From Methanobacterium_D oryzae (GTDB taxonomy: Archaea; Methanobacteriota; Methanobacteria; Methanobacteriales; Methanobacteriaceae): 64,000 bases of DNA. Under the pieces are notes generated by a model. The model did no database searches and was not told the origin of the DNA. It saw only the letters and a program-made list of their open reading frames with translations. Below, in pieces: positions 63,993 through 64,000 of the stretch. The stretch is from positions 124,001 to 188,000 of the forward strand of contig NZ_JBNPXC010000003.1 of assembly GCF_050433505.1 (NCBI RefSeq), in the 5' to 3' direction. The translations under genes were made by a program, and so were the position numbers. Every line of letters starts with the position of its first letter. Position 1 is the stretch's first letter.

Positions 63993-64000
63993 ATCTTTAT

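Overview
The window looks like a chromosomal segment of a hydrogenotrophic methanogen of the order Methanobacteriales, most likely a Methanobacterium. The reasons are an A-type (archaeal) ATP synthase operon, a nifD-K-E-N-X cluster in methanogen order, archaeal inositol-1-phosphate synthase, UPF0216 and DUF362 proteins, a low-GC genome with very AT-rich spacers, GGTGA-type ribosome binding sites, TATA-box/leaderless promoters and poly-T terminators. The species cannot be fixed from sequence alone. I saw no transposase, integrase, CRISPR array, rRNA or phage module.

Layout. Positions 1-4100 hold the end of the A-ATP synthase operon (atpA partial at the left edge, atpB, atpD and a conserved small protein). 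Positions 4100-6620 hold small conserved genes (including a 51-residue membrane protein with a TTG start), an ATP-grasp protein and a tRNA-Gln(TTG). Positions 6900-9900 hold a UvrD-type helicase paired with a coiled-coil protein. Positions 10160-21800 hold a mixed accessory block: an MFS exporter, a three-gene set of PPOx-like protein, phosphotransferase-like protein and SOUL protein, an M48 protease, an HNH/HhH nuclease, a flippase-like protein, a UbiA prenyltransferase, a HEAT-repeat protein and an alpha/beta hydrolase. Positions 22100-38150 are loosely packed, with a nitroreductase, an aldo/keto reductase broken by a one-base frameshift, several zinc-ribbon proteins, a signal-peptidase-like protein, an M28-like peptidase, DUF362, an ABC exporter, an MBL/rhodanese protein and a GalT/HIT-like protein.

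Positions 38180-42600 hold a histidine kinase and a response regulator that are translationally coupled. Positions 43250-47400 hold a six-gene operon led by a PadR regulator, with an inverted repeat over its promoter. Positions 48820-52480 hold a KaiC-KaiB-KaiB-histidine kinase operon, whose kaiC start is preceded by a run of ten G. Positions 52880-55770 hold membrane proteins and inositol-1-phosphate synthase. Positions 55800-64000 hold, on the minus strand, nifD, nifK, nifE, nifN, nifX, a 2x[4Fe-4S] ferredoxin and a molybdopterin oxidoreductase, all in one direction; nifH and the nifI genes would lie just beyond the right edge.

Most interesting points: the kai-like operon with a possible slippage tract; the molybdopterin oxidoreductase and ferredoxin trailing the nif operon; a rifampicin-phosphotransferase-like enzyme coupled to a flavin/PPOx protein and a SOUL protein with a triplicated motif; the PadR operon; a probable ATT start codon; and an exactly locatable frameshift in the aldo/keto reductase. 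All functions are inferred from reading translated sequence and family motifs; no search was run.
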